Source of the DNA: Rhipicephalus microplus
Taxonomy: Eukaryota > Arthropoda > Arachnida > Ixodida > Ixodidae
Length of the DNA stretch: 64,000 bases
Assembly (NCBI RefSeq): GCF_043290135.1
Contig: NW_027464588.1
Span: 743,501 to 807,500 of the forward strand
Direction of reading: 5' to 3'
The translations under genes and the position numbers were made by a program. How positions within the stretch are numbered: position 1 is the first letter of the stretch; each line of letters starts with the position of its first letter. Of this stretch, positions 11,012 to 23,807 are shown in pieces. The notes under the pieces were generated by a model. It was given only the letters and a program-made list of their open reading frames with translations. It ran no database searches and was not told where the DNA came from.

Positions 11012-11460
11012 TTCTCTACTGTTTGAGGCAAGGACGGGAGTACTGCGAACCAAGACATATCGGGCCAAATACGAAGGGGTAGACACAGTATGCAGTGCGT
11101 GTGGAGAGGAAGAAGAAACTGCCGAACACTTGATAATGTTCTGTAAAGGGCTTCACCCTATAGTTCAGGATAATGGCGCAGAATTTTTCAAAGCACTGGG
11201 GTTTAGGGACCGGGAGGGCAAAATAGACTTTAAGCAAGTAGACTTAACTAGAAGGAGGTTATCTGATTGGTGGCTAAAGTCAAGGCACGAGTGAAAATAA
11301 AACTCTTCACTGCAAAGTACGAATCCTCAAACTCACTTTTTATGGAAAAAATAAACAAATATAGTTTTGAGTTCATTAAGTATTACGGCTTGGTAACGCT
11401 AGCCACCGCCCGATCTAAAGGGTACAGCCATATCCATCCATCCATCCATCCATCCATCCA
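11012..11460 (+). mobile_element. 5'-truncated LINE tail, same family as the 53.5-56.9 kb element
   Basis: This encodes the last roughly 90 residues of the LINE ORF (EARTGVLRTKTYRAKYEGVD, then CSACGEEEETAEHLIMFC). The stop, the 3' UTR (ACTGCAAAGTACGAATCCTC) and a (CATC)n tail follow. It is very close to the antisense copy at 53.5-54.0 kb. Here it lies in sense orientation within the PSMD6 intron, about 210 bp before the next exon. The 5' truncation is typical of target-primed reverse transcription. Confidence 0.9.
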
Positions 11461-11668
11461 AATCCTATTCATGTGTATCTAGAAACGGGAGCGTGGCATG
11501 CAAGGTGGGCACTTATCTGTCGTCAGGCACAGCCCTAAAACAGCGCCACTGTTAGAAATCGTTTGTGATTAATGGGGAGCAAAATAGCCACTTGTTTATA
11601 AGCTAGACTACTGTAAGCCAACCGTAATCGAAGAGTTCTATCATATCATCTTTCGCGCGTTCTTGCAG

Positions 11669-11888
11669 CCTGGTTGAAGAGCGCGGTGACTGGGACCGTA
11701 GGAATCGGCTGAAGGTGTATACGGCAGTGTACAGCATCGCGCTGCGGGACTTCAAGAAGGCCGCCACCCTGTTCCTGGAGACGGTGTCGACCTTCACCTG
11801 CTACGAGCTGATTGACTACGAGCGCTTCGTCACCTACACAGTTCTGACCTGCGTCATATCCCTTCCCCGCGTCGAGCTCCTCCAGAAG
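11669..11888 (+). CDS. PSMD6: PSMD6/Rpn7, second visible exon
   Basis: Acceptor TTCTTGCAG ends at 11668; donor GT begins at 11889 (phase 0). Joined to the previous exon it reads [18 protein letters not shown], then [19 protein letters not shown] and YERFVTYTV, the conserved region leading into the PCI domain. The retained [12 protein letters not shown] and TFTCYEL motifs are diagnostic for Rpn7. It is the longest visible exon (220 nt). Confidence 0.96.
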
Positions 11889-14162
11889 GTGAAGCGGCTC
11901 TGGAAAACACTCTTTTAGCATGCCTTTCACTCTTCCTCTTCTTTCTTTCACGTTTCTTCGCTCTCTTCGTCCCTAAAAACGCTATGCCACGCACCCGCAT
12001 CAGGAGGCATAAAATAGCGTCATTTTTACATCTTCATCTTTCACTAAACCCCTCTTTCCCGCTGGGAACTACTTGATAAACTGAGTGGCGCGTGTCATAA
12101 ACCAACACAGGCGTGACGAAATGGATTTAATGGTTTGATCAGAAAGAAAGTTGCCCTTCGTCAATTATTTGTAAGAGTAACTACAGTAGTGTGCGAAGCA
12201 TTTGTCACAGTGAGCATGGTCCACATAGTAGTGGACTTGTGTTACCTTACTAGGTTGTACGCAACAATGACAGTAGTTTTTCCAAAATGAGCCGAAATTG
12301 GTTAGCAGTTAGTCATCGGCACTGATATAATTCGAACAAACTTGGTATGTCTCACATATATGATATGCAAGCATCAACTCAGTGCATGTACGTCTGCGCT
12401 ATTGTATTACTCTTTAACCTATTTCCATACTGAGGGAAAGTGTCTCGACTTATGGTAGCATGTCATCTATTTATGGTCAGTGGTACACACTGTGACTGAG
12501 CTTCGTCACGCTGCAGTCAGGCAGCTTGTTCCCACCACCATATTTCCTCTTGCTCAGAGGAAATGAACTGATCTGATCTATTTGAAACAGTGCACTTCTA
12601 TAAATTGATTATTGCTATATTATGTAGTTCATCACAGTTATACCATCGTATCTGATTCTGTACTATAACTTACATGATTAAAACTTTTGTGTTCATTGGA
12701 GCTAGACAATATATTTAACAGCGAAGTGGTTTAGCAAATCGGTTCTAAGTAGCCGATCCAGTAGACTGTCATCGTTATAAACGGATATGTGTTACAGAAG
12801 TTGGGTAAATGCTGCTACTCTCTATTAATCACTAAATATGAAGAAAGCAAGAAAATAAGTGGCTGCGAAGTGACGGTGCGAGCCGAAGACCTCGGGTGGG
12901 CTCAACAAGAAAATACTAGGGAACGGAAAAGGCAATGGTGGCTGCGAGGAGACCTAGAATCCATGGAAGGCCAGCGCCAACGACGACGTGGCCGTTGATG
13001 CATGATCAGCGCAAACGCTTGGTTTTGACGCGAGTTCTTGTCTCTGAAGTTTAGACACCCGTGTCGAGTCTGTCAGTGCCTGCGGTTCACGTCTAACCTT
13101 TCTGCACTGAGAATCAACCTAGCAACAACCTAGAAGTAGCCTACAACCTGAATCACCTCGTTGAGACCTAGAAACACCCAACGAGCTACCAGACTGGTCT
13201 CCAGAATCATCCAGTTTCATTGTTTAAAGCCTTTCGCGGCTTAGCGCAAGGTCTGTAATTTTTTTTTTTGTGCTACCCCAGAACCTGTTTCTGAAAATTC
13301 ACATTTTGCAGGATGCCACGTATTGAAATCTTCGGTAGATGATCTGAAATTCTTGCGGGAAAGACACGTCACCAACTGCCGGATCAAAGGCTCTCAGTGT
13401 TCATTCTTTTCATTAGTACTAGTTATCAAATTAGGGAGGCAATCTAATAAAATTAATTTCCTTTAACAAAGACTGACAGGGTCCGTTAAGCGTTCTCTTA
13501 TGATGTCTCTAAGGCGAAAGTGGCCCTCTTTTTCTTCACAAGGGTGGAGGCTCGGGCTTGCTGGAAATTCATGATGGTTTACTACCAGCGCGAGAACACA
13601 CGGACGAAAAAGCGAACGACGCACGCGCTTTCTTCTCAGCTCATCGTATCGATGCCATCTTTAGAAAGCTTTCTGCCCTTTAAGTGGTTTTGCACTGCCT
13701 CCGAGATCGTTGGCACTTCAGCAGGCTTTGCACGGTCTTTGTGATCAGTCCACCTACAACAAAACTGCGATGACGTGAAACGACGCCACCACATAACGTT
13801 ACGTCACAGGGACGACGTAATCGCATCATAATGTTGCCATCAACGTTGATTATTTGTGACATCAGTAAGTCATGATGATTTCTTGCATAACTCGGTCCCC
13901 GACGCCACGGGATGCCAACGTTGACGGTCAATTTTCGCACTTGATGAGGTGACGAAGGTTGCCGCCTTAAATTCCGCTGATCTCAGAGGGCACGCACTTA
14001 AAAAAACGCATGGCTTAGTTAGCTGCAATGCCGGGAATAATTTGTTTTATTATTGGGAAGCTTGCTCTTTTGCGTATAATTGTTTGGAGCCTAACCCGAA
14101 TGCTTGTGACAGGTATACGAGATGTGCTACATTATTGTCTTTTTTTTTGTTTGTTTGCGCAG
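11889..14162 (+). other. PSMD6 intron
   Basis: No exon or named mobile element recognised. A pyrimidine-rich run with TTTTTTTTTGTTTG precedes the acceptor at 14161-14162. Small ORFs such as the one at 12789-12998 lack domains and splice context. Confidence 0.6.
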
Positions 14163-14271
14163 GTTGTCAGAGGAGCCGAGATCCTGGAAGTTTTGCATGG
14201 CATACCAGACATTAGCGAGTACCTGTTCTCTCTCTACAAGTGCCGCTATGCCATCTTTTTCAGGAAGCTCG
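14163..14271 (+). CDS. PSMD6: PSMD6/Rpn7, third visible exon
   Basis: Acceptor TTTGCGCAG ends at 14162; donor GTGAGC begins at 14272 (phase 1). It encodes [20 protein letters not shown] and [16 protein letters not shown], matching the start of the PCI domain in metazoan Rpn7 (the conserved [10 protein letters not shown] and LYECRYS region). Confidence 0.96.
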
Positions 14272-15107
14272 GTGAGCAACTTTCACCTGTTCAATTTCAT
14301 TAATTGCTTCTCTATCTTCACAGTGTCTGTTAAAACTTCCCGCATGATTCCAGACAGACAACAAGAGGTACAGTTAACTCGAACACCTACTACTTCTAGT
14401 CTAGTGTCCCGGGCACTTAGCGTGCCAGTGTTTCCGAAGATCTTTTGTTCTGTACGAGGCAGAACCCCTCCTGCCGTCTACATTTCGTACACTCCCTGCG
14501 AATCAGCTTCATTCTCGACTAACACTACAGGTGCCCTGTATGACTCTTCTCTCTATGAAATCCTGCAGTAAAATGAGATTCGGCGCCCAAACATTTTCAC
14601 AGAGCAAAGTATGTTCGATGGGGACCAGGAAACCTTTATTAAACAAAGACCTAAATGTGCCTCATTTTCAAAGGAGGTAGGTGCGCCACCTTCTCCTGCC
14701 TCTAAGCACTAAGGTGCAGTTCTGTGCTATCTTCCTCCAGGATCGATCCACCTATATTATCAGTTTATACTCTCACGAATGTGGTTTGTCATGCCGAAAT
14801 ACTGGCTCCAGCGCCATTTTTCGTTCCACTTTTTAGAACTCCTCTTTTCATCTTCGTTCAAATTTGTCTCGTGTGTTCACGTAAGATCCTTCATAGCAAC
14901 ATCTATTTTATTATCTAACCAAATCAATTCGCCTATTTATTATTCCGTCTGCCTATACCACGGCCGCTCTTTCCTTATAATGACTGACACTTCCGTGTCG
15001 AAAAACAAGTTTTAACACTACCACACAAACATTTTCTCCACGTGTATATGCATGTCGGGGCCAGTCGCGTGTGGGTGCGACAAGTGTTTTTATCGTGTGC
15101 GTTGCAG
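14272..15107 (+). other. PSMD6 intron
   Basis: A short, 836-bp intron with no repeat that I can name. The acceptor context GTGTGCGTTGCAG ends at 15107. Confidence 0.7.
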
Positions 15108-15276
15108 CATACGTCGAGCAGATGCTCCTACGCGACCGCATCTGGGCTCCGCACGTGCGCTACTACGTGCGCGAAATGCGCATCTTGGCCTACTCCCAGC
15201 TGCTGGAGTCCTACCGCAGCCTGACGCTGCAGTACATGGCGGACACCTTCGGAGTCACCGTGTCCTTCATAGACCA
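15108..15276 (+). CDS. PSMD6: PSMD6/Rpn7, fourth visible exon (PCI domain core)
   Basis: The split codon G|CA joins this exon to the previous one. It encodes [20 protein letters not shown], then [20 protein letters not shown] and [14 protein letters not shown]. The [27 protein letters not shown] block is among the most conserved parts of Rpn7. The donor GTGAGT begins at 15277 (phase 2, splitting the Gln codon). The winged-helix part of PCI begins here. Confidence 0.97.
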
Positions 15277-17817
15277 GTGAGTGCACCTTTCGCGAGTCTC
15301 ACAATGCGATGTGCATTGGATCGAACCTGTATACGCATCTTAAAGGAGCCCTGCAACACTTTTTCACTGCGGCTTGGTAGGGAAGGCACTACCGATCGGT
15401 AGTTCAAGCTCGTGGGAACACGTGAGTCAAACATTAGAGCGCAGCACGTGGCCTGCAATTTACAAATAATTTTTAAAGTTGGCTAGAAATGGATCGCCTT
15501 TTCTTTTACAGATTATGCCATATACCTTAGTGTTAATAGACGGACTCTAGAGGAAAAGCAGGGCCGGAAAAGCCATAACAACGAAAGCGCTGACACCTTG
15601 GAATGTTGTCACTGTTTCCATCCCAATACTTCAGACAAGTACTAAATTTCCACATTTAGAGCGCTCCAATTTTCACAATACAAATCTTAAAGAAACGTGT
15701 TTCTGTATTATAAATAAATGAATATTGCACAACATTTATATCCACTACTTTTAGGAAAGATAGAGTAGCCGTTTATACAATTTACTAAGCGCGAAGAGGA
15801 GTGTTTGCAGGTTCATTCAGTAGATGGCGCCACGATCTTTGTAACGTTGAAAGTGTGGTGATGCGGCGTGCGGTCGATTGCGCCACCGGGCGTTCATGTT
15901 TCTTTTCTTGCCGCGGACAAAAACTACTTCATTTTTCAGTCTTTTACTGCGATGTAACATATATCCACGAAACAAAAAAAAATGCAAGGTGTTTTTGCAG
16001 CATGCAGTGGCGACTGCAAGTGAACGTCACCCGAAAGTGGAGTATCAATCCATCATGACGGCGCCCAAGCGGTTATAGGTTTTAAAGCACGGGCCCTATG
16101 TGCAGCTTGTTCCCTAAAGTCTGTATATTAAAGCTATGCCATATACCCAAATGATCACGTCATACACTCTCATATCAAACCTTTCAGTGATTTGAGCATC
16201 GTGAGCGGTGTAGTTACCGTGATCGCCGTGGGATGCCTCCACGTGCCCGCGCATCCACGATCCCACTGGAAGTGAGACATGCGTTTGAAGAAAAACGAAA
16301 AAGAAACGCTGAAGGTCATAATGTGCGTATGAGGTAACTTTTTTTTCTCCGTTTCACCCCTCTCTCCTTAGCTACCAGCTCGCTCGTTGGTACTAGATTA
16401 GATAGAAAGCAATTGCAGTGCGCGACAAATCTCTCCGACTCCGTTTTTACATGGCGGTTTCTAAAAGATTTTGCAATGGTTGACTCTGGAGGCAAAGAAC
16501 TTTTTTAATGAATCCATTCGATCATTACTTGAAGTGTTCTAGAGCCCCACTAATCTACAGTTATTTTAACGTAACTAATACCGGCGTGTTCTAAACAACT
16601 TTCTCTGTAAATCGAAAATCGTGCTAGTGACCTTTGCACATCATTCTGGTTCCAATGTTTTTTTTCTTTTACAGTGATACTAAACGGTACATGTAGATGG
16701 TCACAGCGCATCCCACTTTTGTAATGACGACCATTTTTCGAGACATGGTTGGTGATACAACCAGCCGTGTACAATCCAACGCCATTATCAGTCTGACATA
16801 CGCCCACATTTAACCCGCCTCTGGCCACTTATGCACACCACATTATCTCACCTACAAAACAAACTTTGTCTCTCCTTAAACGCTTGCCTCCTTTTGGAAT
16901 CGTCTGTTACTGTTAGCGATCAGTGGTTATCTTGCTTCCTCACTGCATGATCTGCCCGCATCTACTTTTTAATAGTGAAACTCTCAAATGCAGAAATAAG
17001 ACGTCCGTCAACAGAAAAGACAAGACTGTGCTGCGCCATTGCCATAGCAAACGCGACAGCTGCGCGCCACTCCTATACTGAAAACAGCCGATCCTTCGCC
17101 GCACCAGGGAGCCGCCGGCGCCGAACCGTCGTTAAATCATTCGCCACCGTTTTTTACACCGTGAACAACGGCGATTTTAACACACTCAGAGGGGCAAGCT
17201 TTGCGTGTATACTTCATATCCAACCATCGCCGTCTCTTGGCTGCCGCTTCTTCAGCCAAGCCCACTGGATTCTAATGTGGCCATCGTTCAGATTCACGTG
17301 CTGCTCCCCGACTATACCTGAGGATCAACCAGCTTCGCTGTGCCATGCTTTGCGCAAGCCTGAGCAATCTTTTTGTGTTATTTTTCCTATTGATTTGGAC
17401 AAAGAAAAAATGTTTTCAACACACGGTTGCAAAGCATGAAGTGTGTCTAAAAAGCCTAGCGCTTGAACAAAAAGTCACCTGCGCATTCGTTGTCGATGTT
17501 GCGTTCAGAACATGCACGATCACATATTCTTGAGACAATTGATTACTGCAAGTGCTGGCGGCTTTCTTCTTGTCATGCGGGTCGAGAATTTTGTTCATTG
17601 AACCACAGCTGCTTTTTTTGCGTCATTGCTGGTGTAAGATGTCCTTATTAAGCATCGAGCTTCGTCGTGTGCATGCCGATGGTTGCCTCATTTCAGTGCA
17701 ACACGACGCAATACCCGGAACACGCCACTGACTTGGCAACGCAAGGATTGAAGCGTACATCATGAAAAGGAAAAACGCCAAGCAATCAAACGATGCTGTG
17801 CTATAATCTGCATGCAG
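15277..17817 (+). other. PSMD6 intron
   Basis: No coding exon recognised. A 154-codon ORF at 16975-17439 has no domain and no conserved motif, and I treat it as chance. The acceptor TCTGCATGCAG ends at 17817. Confidence 0.6.
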
Positions 17818-17923
17818 GGAGCTGGCGCGCTTCATCGCGGCCGATCGTCTCAACTGCAAGATCGACAAAGTGGGCGGGGTGGTGCAGACAACGCGGCCTG
17901 ACATCAAGAACCACCAGTACCAG
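17818..17923 (+). CDS. PSMD6: PSMD6/Rpn7, fifth visible exon (PCI winged helix)
   Basis: It completes the split Gln codon and encodes [20 protein letters not shown] and [15 protein letters not shown]. This matches the conserved ELSRFIAAGRLHCKIDKV and NRPDSKNWQYQ segment at the end of the PCI domain. The donor GTGAGA begins at 17924 (phase 0). Confidence 0.96.
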
Positions 17924-19127
17924 GTGAGACCGCTTGCTCAAAGTTCACTTTTCGAGCTTCCTGAACCGCACAGAAACCGCGGGTATGGCAGGCGAAGTGC
18001 ATGCCATGTAATATAAACGCTTTGCTTCGTCAGGACTGGTAACCCAGAGACTTGGTTTCTGATAACCACATTTCTAATCTATAGGCAATATAATAGGACC
18101 ATCTGCCGACATTTTTGGTATTTTAATGACGTAGCGGCAAAGAAAGGCATTGTCGACGGCTCAGGGGTTAGACCGTAGCTTGTGTGATGCTAATGTGCGT
18201 GTTTCTCTCCGACCTGCGGCGCATTGTTTGTTTTTTGCCCACTTTTATTTTAATTTTTATCATTTATTCATTCGACTAAATAAAAATGAAGATGTAAACA
18301 CGTCATTATTTTCATTCAAAGATTTTTTTTTATTTCGCCACTCTTTGCAACAAGAAAAAATTTTTTCCTACCTTCTCATCCTCTATCCTAAGTCATTGCG
18401 CTAAACGTAGATGTAATTATTAGTACTTATATCTGAATTCAGACTGAGTACCAGTGTCTACTGCTATATATGTTTGCCAGAGTTTTGATTACCACTCCAA
18501 AAAGCCAACGAAATACTATGCAGCCCTAAAGAAGCATCTGTCTATTCATCAGCAGTTGGAAACTTTTCGCATTTACCTTTCATTCAATCAAACCATCCAC
18601 GACGAGTACACTCATTATAACAATCACATAAAAGTAGCCGAAATATTCATAAAGCAGGTCGCGCAACAAGTCAGCTGACAGGAAGCGTCAAAATGGAAGG
18701 GCTAAAAATTTCAACAGTACGGACATTTTGAAGCAAACAATGTTGAAATTGAGCGAGAGAGAAAGAAGCTAGGGAAGAATGTGTGCATGAGAAGGGGGTT
18801 CATCCAGAAAACTAAGCTGGGCTAAGCTCGCGAGGCCCAAAGTTCGAAGCATCACTGGTTTATTTTTATTTTGTTAACAAATATAGAGTTTCAAACAGAC
18901 TAGAGGAGGCCAGGTGAGCCACCAGTAATGTGCAGCTGAAAACTAATAGGCGGTCAGGTGGTATTGTACAGTGCTAAAAAAGTGTATACCAGAACCTACT
19001 ACTTAGAGATAGCGCAGCAGCCTAGCGTCCCATGACCAGATTCGGTTTCAATGCATATGCCGGACCATTCCCAATTGCATACTTATTTAAAACGTGTGTT
19101 GAACCAATCATTAAAACAAGGATGTAT
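17924..19127 (+). other. PSMD6 last intron, first part
   Basis: AT-rich sequence with no exon or named repeat, ending where similarity to the RTE-like LINE begins. Confidence 0.5.
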
Positions 19128-22100
19128 GGGATGCGTCCTCACTGGCGACCACCTGCCGGTAAGTGGCCGCTCCCTCCCATGGACGTACCAATCAACCCTA
19201 GGCCATCTGTTGCAGTGTCTGCGAAGCAACTGTCTAAGGCGGGGGTCAGACCTGCGACGCAGCGGAGGGTGCTAAGAATCTCTGTGTCTGTAGAGACCGC
19301 CATTGCAATTTGAACTCAGCTACATTCAATGCTAGAACGCTATCTAGTGAGGTAGTTTTGCTGTCCTATTCGAGGAATTATAGGGTGTTAAATGGGGTGT
19401 AATGGGGCTCAGTGTAGTAAGCAGGACACGTGAGGCTTATAGAGTGCTGAAGAATGGACACGTGCTATACTACCGTGCGCAAGTTGACAGAAGAGAACTA
19501 GGCGTGGGGTTTCTTAGACACAATAATATCGCTGGAAACACAGAGGCATACTGTAGCATCACTGAGATGATGTCAAGTATCAGAATTCAGTTTATTAAAA
19601 GGTACAGTGTGAAGGCGGTCCAGGCCTGCCCACCTCGATAGAGCTACGATGGTCATTTGGTTGAACACGTTTACGAAGCCCTAGAGTGAGTAATTAGTAA
19701 AGTATTTAGTAAAGACATAGCATACTATACTGATGGGTGACTATAATGCCAAAGTAAGCAAGAAAGAGGTCGGAGACCATGCAGTGGAAAAATACAGCAC
19801 GGACTATAGAAATTCTAGAGGGGAGCTACTGCAAGAGTTTGCTAAATGTAATAACTTGTGCATGTTGAGTACCTTCTTCAGAAAACGAACTAAGTGTAAG
19901 TGAACGTGGCGGAGTCATTATGGCTAAACTAAAATGAAATAGACTTCATTCTGTATGCGCACCCAGGCATTGCACAGGAAGTAAGAGAAGTTGCGAAGAT
20001 TCGATGCAGTGAGCATAGAATGGTAAAAGCTTGAATTCACCGAGATTTTTAAAAAAATCAAAGGCATAAACTGATACGCAAGAAGCCAAAAAATGAGCTA
20101 CTGGTGAGAGTGAGAGTACGAAAATTTAGAGTTCCTCTTCAGAATAGATTTGAGGCACTAAACGAGGTAACCGACGTTAGCGTCGTTGACACGATGAACG
20201 ATAATCTTACTAGTATCAGAGTGTGCAATACAAGTCGAAGGTATAGCCACTAGACAGGACACTTACAACTATCCCAGGAGATGAAAAAAAATCTCATTAG
20301 AGATAACAAACAATGAAAGCCTTGAATGCAACAAAAAATAGAGCTAGTGGAGCTTTCGAAGTTAGTCAATAGCCGTTAGATAGCCAACATCAGATGAAAT
20401 AACATAAAGAAAATTGTGCAAGCTGTAAAAGTGGCAGAAGCCTAAAACCTGCAAAAGCAAACGTATGCATAGGCAAAAACAGATATATGCATTAAAGGAC
20501 AAAGAAGGCAATTTTATAATATGTATAGGATAGGATAGTCGAGGTGTCGGAGGAGTTTTACAGAGAGTTGTAGAGAAGCCAGAAAAACCAGGATGATATT
20601 GTAAGAAGCAATAATAGCCCAGAGGACTTTGACATGCTACCTGTAATGACAGAAGAAGTAATGAAAGACCTAGAGAGAATCCAAGGAGCCAAAGCCACTG
20701 GTGAGAATAATGTAACAGCGGACCTTCTGAAAGATGGTGGAGAAATTGTGTTGAAAAAAAAAACGGTCAATTTATATACGAAGTGTTTCTTCACGGGAAA
20801 GGTAGCAGAATCTTAAAAAACGCCAACATCATTTTAATCTATAAGAAAGAAGACGTCAAGGACTTCAAAAATTACAGGCCCATCAGCCTACTACCAATTA
20901 CTTACAAAAATAATAGCTAAATAATCAGGACGACATTAGTGTTCCATGAATCAAAGAACCAAGCAAGATTTCGTACAGGCTACTTCACAATAGACCATAT
21001 TTATAGTATCAATCAGCTGACATACAAATGCGCGGAATACAAAAAACCGCTACACATAGCCTTTATAGGTTACGAGAAGGCGTTTGACTCAATTGAGACA
21101 TCAACAGTAATGCAGGCACTTCGGAACCAGGGCACCGACAAACCCTACATAATCATACTGGAAGAAATCTACAGGGGATCCACAGCCACCATAGTTCTCT
21201 GTAAAGAAAGCAAAAAAATCACAATAAAGAAAATTGTAAGGCAGGGAGACACTATCTCTCCAAGGCTATTCGCCGCGTGTTTACAGGGATGTTTTTAGAG
21301 CCACAGATTAGGAAGAGTGCGGGATAGGAGTTAACGGAGAGTGCCTTAGTAACCTGCGATACGCTGAGGACATTGCCTTGATGAGTAACTCAGGGGAAGA
21401 ATTACAGCGCATGATTACTGAACTCGACATGCAAAGCAGAAAAGTATGTCTCAAAATTAATGTGCACAAAAATTTTTGGCAATCTCGGCAGAGAACAGCG
21501 CTTTGCGATAGGCAGAGAGGCGCTGGAAGTTGTAAAGAAATATGTGGACTTAGGACAAATAGTAACCACAGAGCCGAATCATGAGCGTGAAATAACTGGA
21601 AGAATAAGGATGAGTTAGATCATTCGGCAACTGAGCATTCTAAAGTAATGAATCTTAGTCTATCACTAAGGCTTAAGACGTAGATGTATAACAGCTGCAA
21701 CTTGCCGGTACTTACATACGGATCAAAAACCTGGAGGCTTACAAAAAGGATTCAGCTTAAATTGAGGACGACACAGCGAGCGATGTAAAGAAAAATGATA
21801 GGTGTAGCCTAAAGAGAGAAGAGGAGGGCAGAGTGGGTCAGAGAATAAACCGGGATTAAGGATATGATAATTGAAATCAAGAACGAGAAATGGACGTGGG
21901 TTGGACACGTAGCGCGCAGGCAGGATAACCACGGGTCATTAAGGGTAACTGACTGGATTCGCAGAAAAGGCGAAGGCACGAGGGAGAGACGAAAAGTTAG
22001 GTGGGCCGGTGAGATTAAACACTTCGCAGGTATAACGTGGCTGCAGAAAGCACAAGGCCGGGTTGATTGGCGGATCATGGAAAAGGCCTTTGCCCTGCGG

Positions 22101-22133
22101 TTACCGTAGTTAGGCTGATAATCATGATGATGA
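19128..22133 (+). pseudogene. Decayed RTE-like LINE copy in sense orientation within the PSMD6 intron
   Basis: It follows the 5.8-8.9 kb element from its 5' end (GCGTCCTCACTGGCGACCACC) to its 3' end (GATCATGGAAAAGGCCTTTGC, then ATGATGATG). Recognisable pieces are endonuclease ILMGDYNAKV, RT ARFRTGYFTIDHI, FIGYEKAFDSIE and [12 protein letters not shown], and the C-terminal [20 protein letters not shown]. There are many stops, frameshifts and small deletions, and the FADD motif is altered (AEDIAL). It is much older than the 5.8-kb copy. It lies in the same direction as the host gene, so it is transcribed within the pre-mRNA. Confidence 0.9.
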
Positions 22134-22159
22134 TGTCGTAATTATGCAGTGGTTATTCG

Positions 22160-22290
22160 AAACATACGCGCCACGGTGGTCTATTGGTTCCGGTAGCTGT
22201 TCAACCAATACCGGCTGCAGTGGCCCCATTTAAATGGAGCGAAATGCTTGAGGGCTGTAAACCATGTGGCGTCAGTGCACAGCACACGGG
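22160..22290 (+). repeat. Degenerate tRNA-derived SINE head
   Basis: GCCACGGTGGTCTATTGGTT resembles the A-box region of the Ruka-like SINE (CGCGGTGGTGTAGTGGCT) found intact at 51721. The B-box region is not recognisable, so this is a weak call. Confidence 0.35.
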
Positions 22291-22445
22291 CTTGAAAACT
22301 TGTAGCGCAGCTTTATCGGCTTTCTTGATTTTGTAAAGTGAATCTGTCTTCCGGTAGCTTTGCGAAAGTTTTCGTAAACATATTTACGCTAACTTGGCCT
22401 CAACTTTTTCAGCAGACCTTCAACTAGAGCCTAAAGCTATTCTGT

Positions 22446-22830
22446 TTTAGGGGCGAAGCTCCTTATGGTGTGGCTTGTGCGTCCCTCGTAGTACGTAACC
22501 ACCAGTGGCACATACCCGAAATAGCGGTCCTTACAATGTCTGCTGGATGGGGGCACTTCTTTATGATGAATACATGATGAAAAGATGTGAGATGGCTGTG
22601 CTTGGAGTTTTCACTAGACATATGGACGGACGAACAGACTGACACACGCACGGACGGACAGACAGAGGGATGGCCGCAAAAAGAAATGGACGGACAGACA
22701 GACGAATGAACAAACGGACGGATGCACCAAGGATCACACAGATAGGCGGACGCAAGAACAAATGGACAGACAGACTGACGAACGCTGCGCCCCACCAATC
22801 ATCATTCACTCCGTGGATATGCTGTGATTT
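22446..22830 (+). repeat. GGGGCGAAGCTCC-ended repeat with an internal GACG/GACA tetranucleotide array
   Basis: It begins TTTTAGGGGCGAAGCTCCTT, the same end as the inverted-repeat element at 33650-34107. It ends with GCGCCCCACCAATCATCATT. From 22624 to 22780 it holds an imperfect array of GGAC, GGACA and GACA units. A 3'-end fragment of the same family (CTTCGCCCCGCTCATCATCA) is at about 26055-26100. No coding capacity; probably a non-autonomous repeat. Confidence 0.65.
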
Positions 22831-23738
22831 TTTTTCTCAGCCTTGTTGCGATAGTAATTATTTGATAAGCACTAGCTAATTACTGGAAGTTCATTTTCAC
22901 CTTCCAATTCGACAACTAATGTTCATAAAGGAATATAAAATAGTTTTTTGCGACGTGTATATTGCTGTAGTCTGTTAAGAGTGCATTTTATAAAGAACAA
23001 CGTAGTTCTGAAAATCAACTTTTTCTATTGCAAGTTACCATAACGACCGGCAAAAAATACCAAATCCCAGTGTGGAAATTTCTTCTTTTATAATTTATAT
23101 ATTTGAAATACATGCAAATTTGATATCTCACTTCAGGTACGCATATGCGTGCCAATTTTCACTAAACGTTTTTCAAGACCCTCATGCTTTCTTAGTCCCC
23201 CAAGAAGGTCTTCCCCACGCATTTAATCATTGCACCTTCTTTGCCGTCGTTTTCTTTAATTTACAAAGTCATGGCCATGCAGATTATTTTATCATATTGT
23301 GGCAAAGGAACCTACCAAAATGGTACATTTCTCAATTTTAACCACGGAAAGCGTGGGACCGAAGGCAGACCAGGGAGGGAAACAATCGAGAGCCGAAAAT
23401 GGGACACACAGGACAGGCTCTCCTACGTGCTTCTCTATACATTCCTCGTCTGCGTACCTGTCCTGTGCGCTTGTCCTTTGTGACTATAATGTCCCCGTTT
23501 TTGGTGCTCTGTTTTACATAAAGTACGAACCAACTTGCCCAAACACCCATCTTGTTGAGCGCTTGGGAGAAGCGCCTGATATTCATAATTTAGACCTGTG
23601 TCTGCAATACATATTCTAGCACTACTCTGCCTTATCCCTTTGGTCACGAAAGGCTGCCATATATGTGGCACTTCCGTTTGGGTGTTGGGGCCTTTAGTAT
23701 TATTAAAAGAACCCTGACGAACTCTTCTTATTTCGCAG
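22831..23738 (+). other. PSMD6 last intron, end part
   Basis: No coding exon. Around 23395-23480 are diverged direct and inverted ACAGGACA / TGTCCTGT motifs resembling other simple repeats in the window. The acceptor TTATTTCGCAG for the last PSMD6 exon ends at 23738. Confidence 0.5.
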
Positions 23739-23807
23739 GCTTGCATAAGGCAGGGAGACATTCTTCTCAACAGGATACAGAAGCTCAGTCGCGTCATCAA
23801 CATCTGA
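23739..23807 (+). CDS. PSMD6: PSMD6/Rpn7, last exon with stop
   Basis: It encodes ACIRQGDILLNRIQKLSRVI followed by Asn-Ile and TGA (23805-23807). This matches the conserved Rpn7 C-terminal helix (KKGDLLLNRVQKLSRVINM) that packs in the lid helical bundle. The final residue is Ile where the human protein has Met. The phase-0 junction to the 17923 donor is clean after QYQ. Confidence 0.96.
   Translation, partial: ACIRQGDILLNRIQKLSRVINI

Noticed and set aside
16975..17439. 154-codon + strand ORF inside a PSMD6 intron
   Set aside because: No recognisable domain, no splice sites that would include it, and composition unlike the exons.
22463..22809. Cys/Ser/Val-rich minus-strand ORFs resembling secreted repeat proteins
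   Set aside because: They derive from the GACG/GACA tetranucleotide array. The periodicity comes from the DNA repeat.
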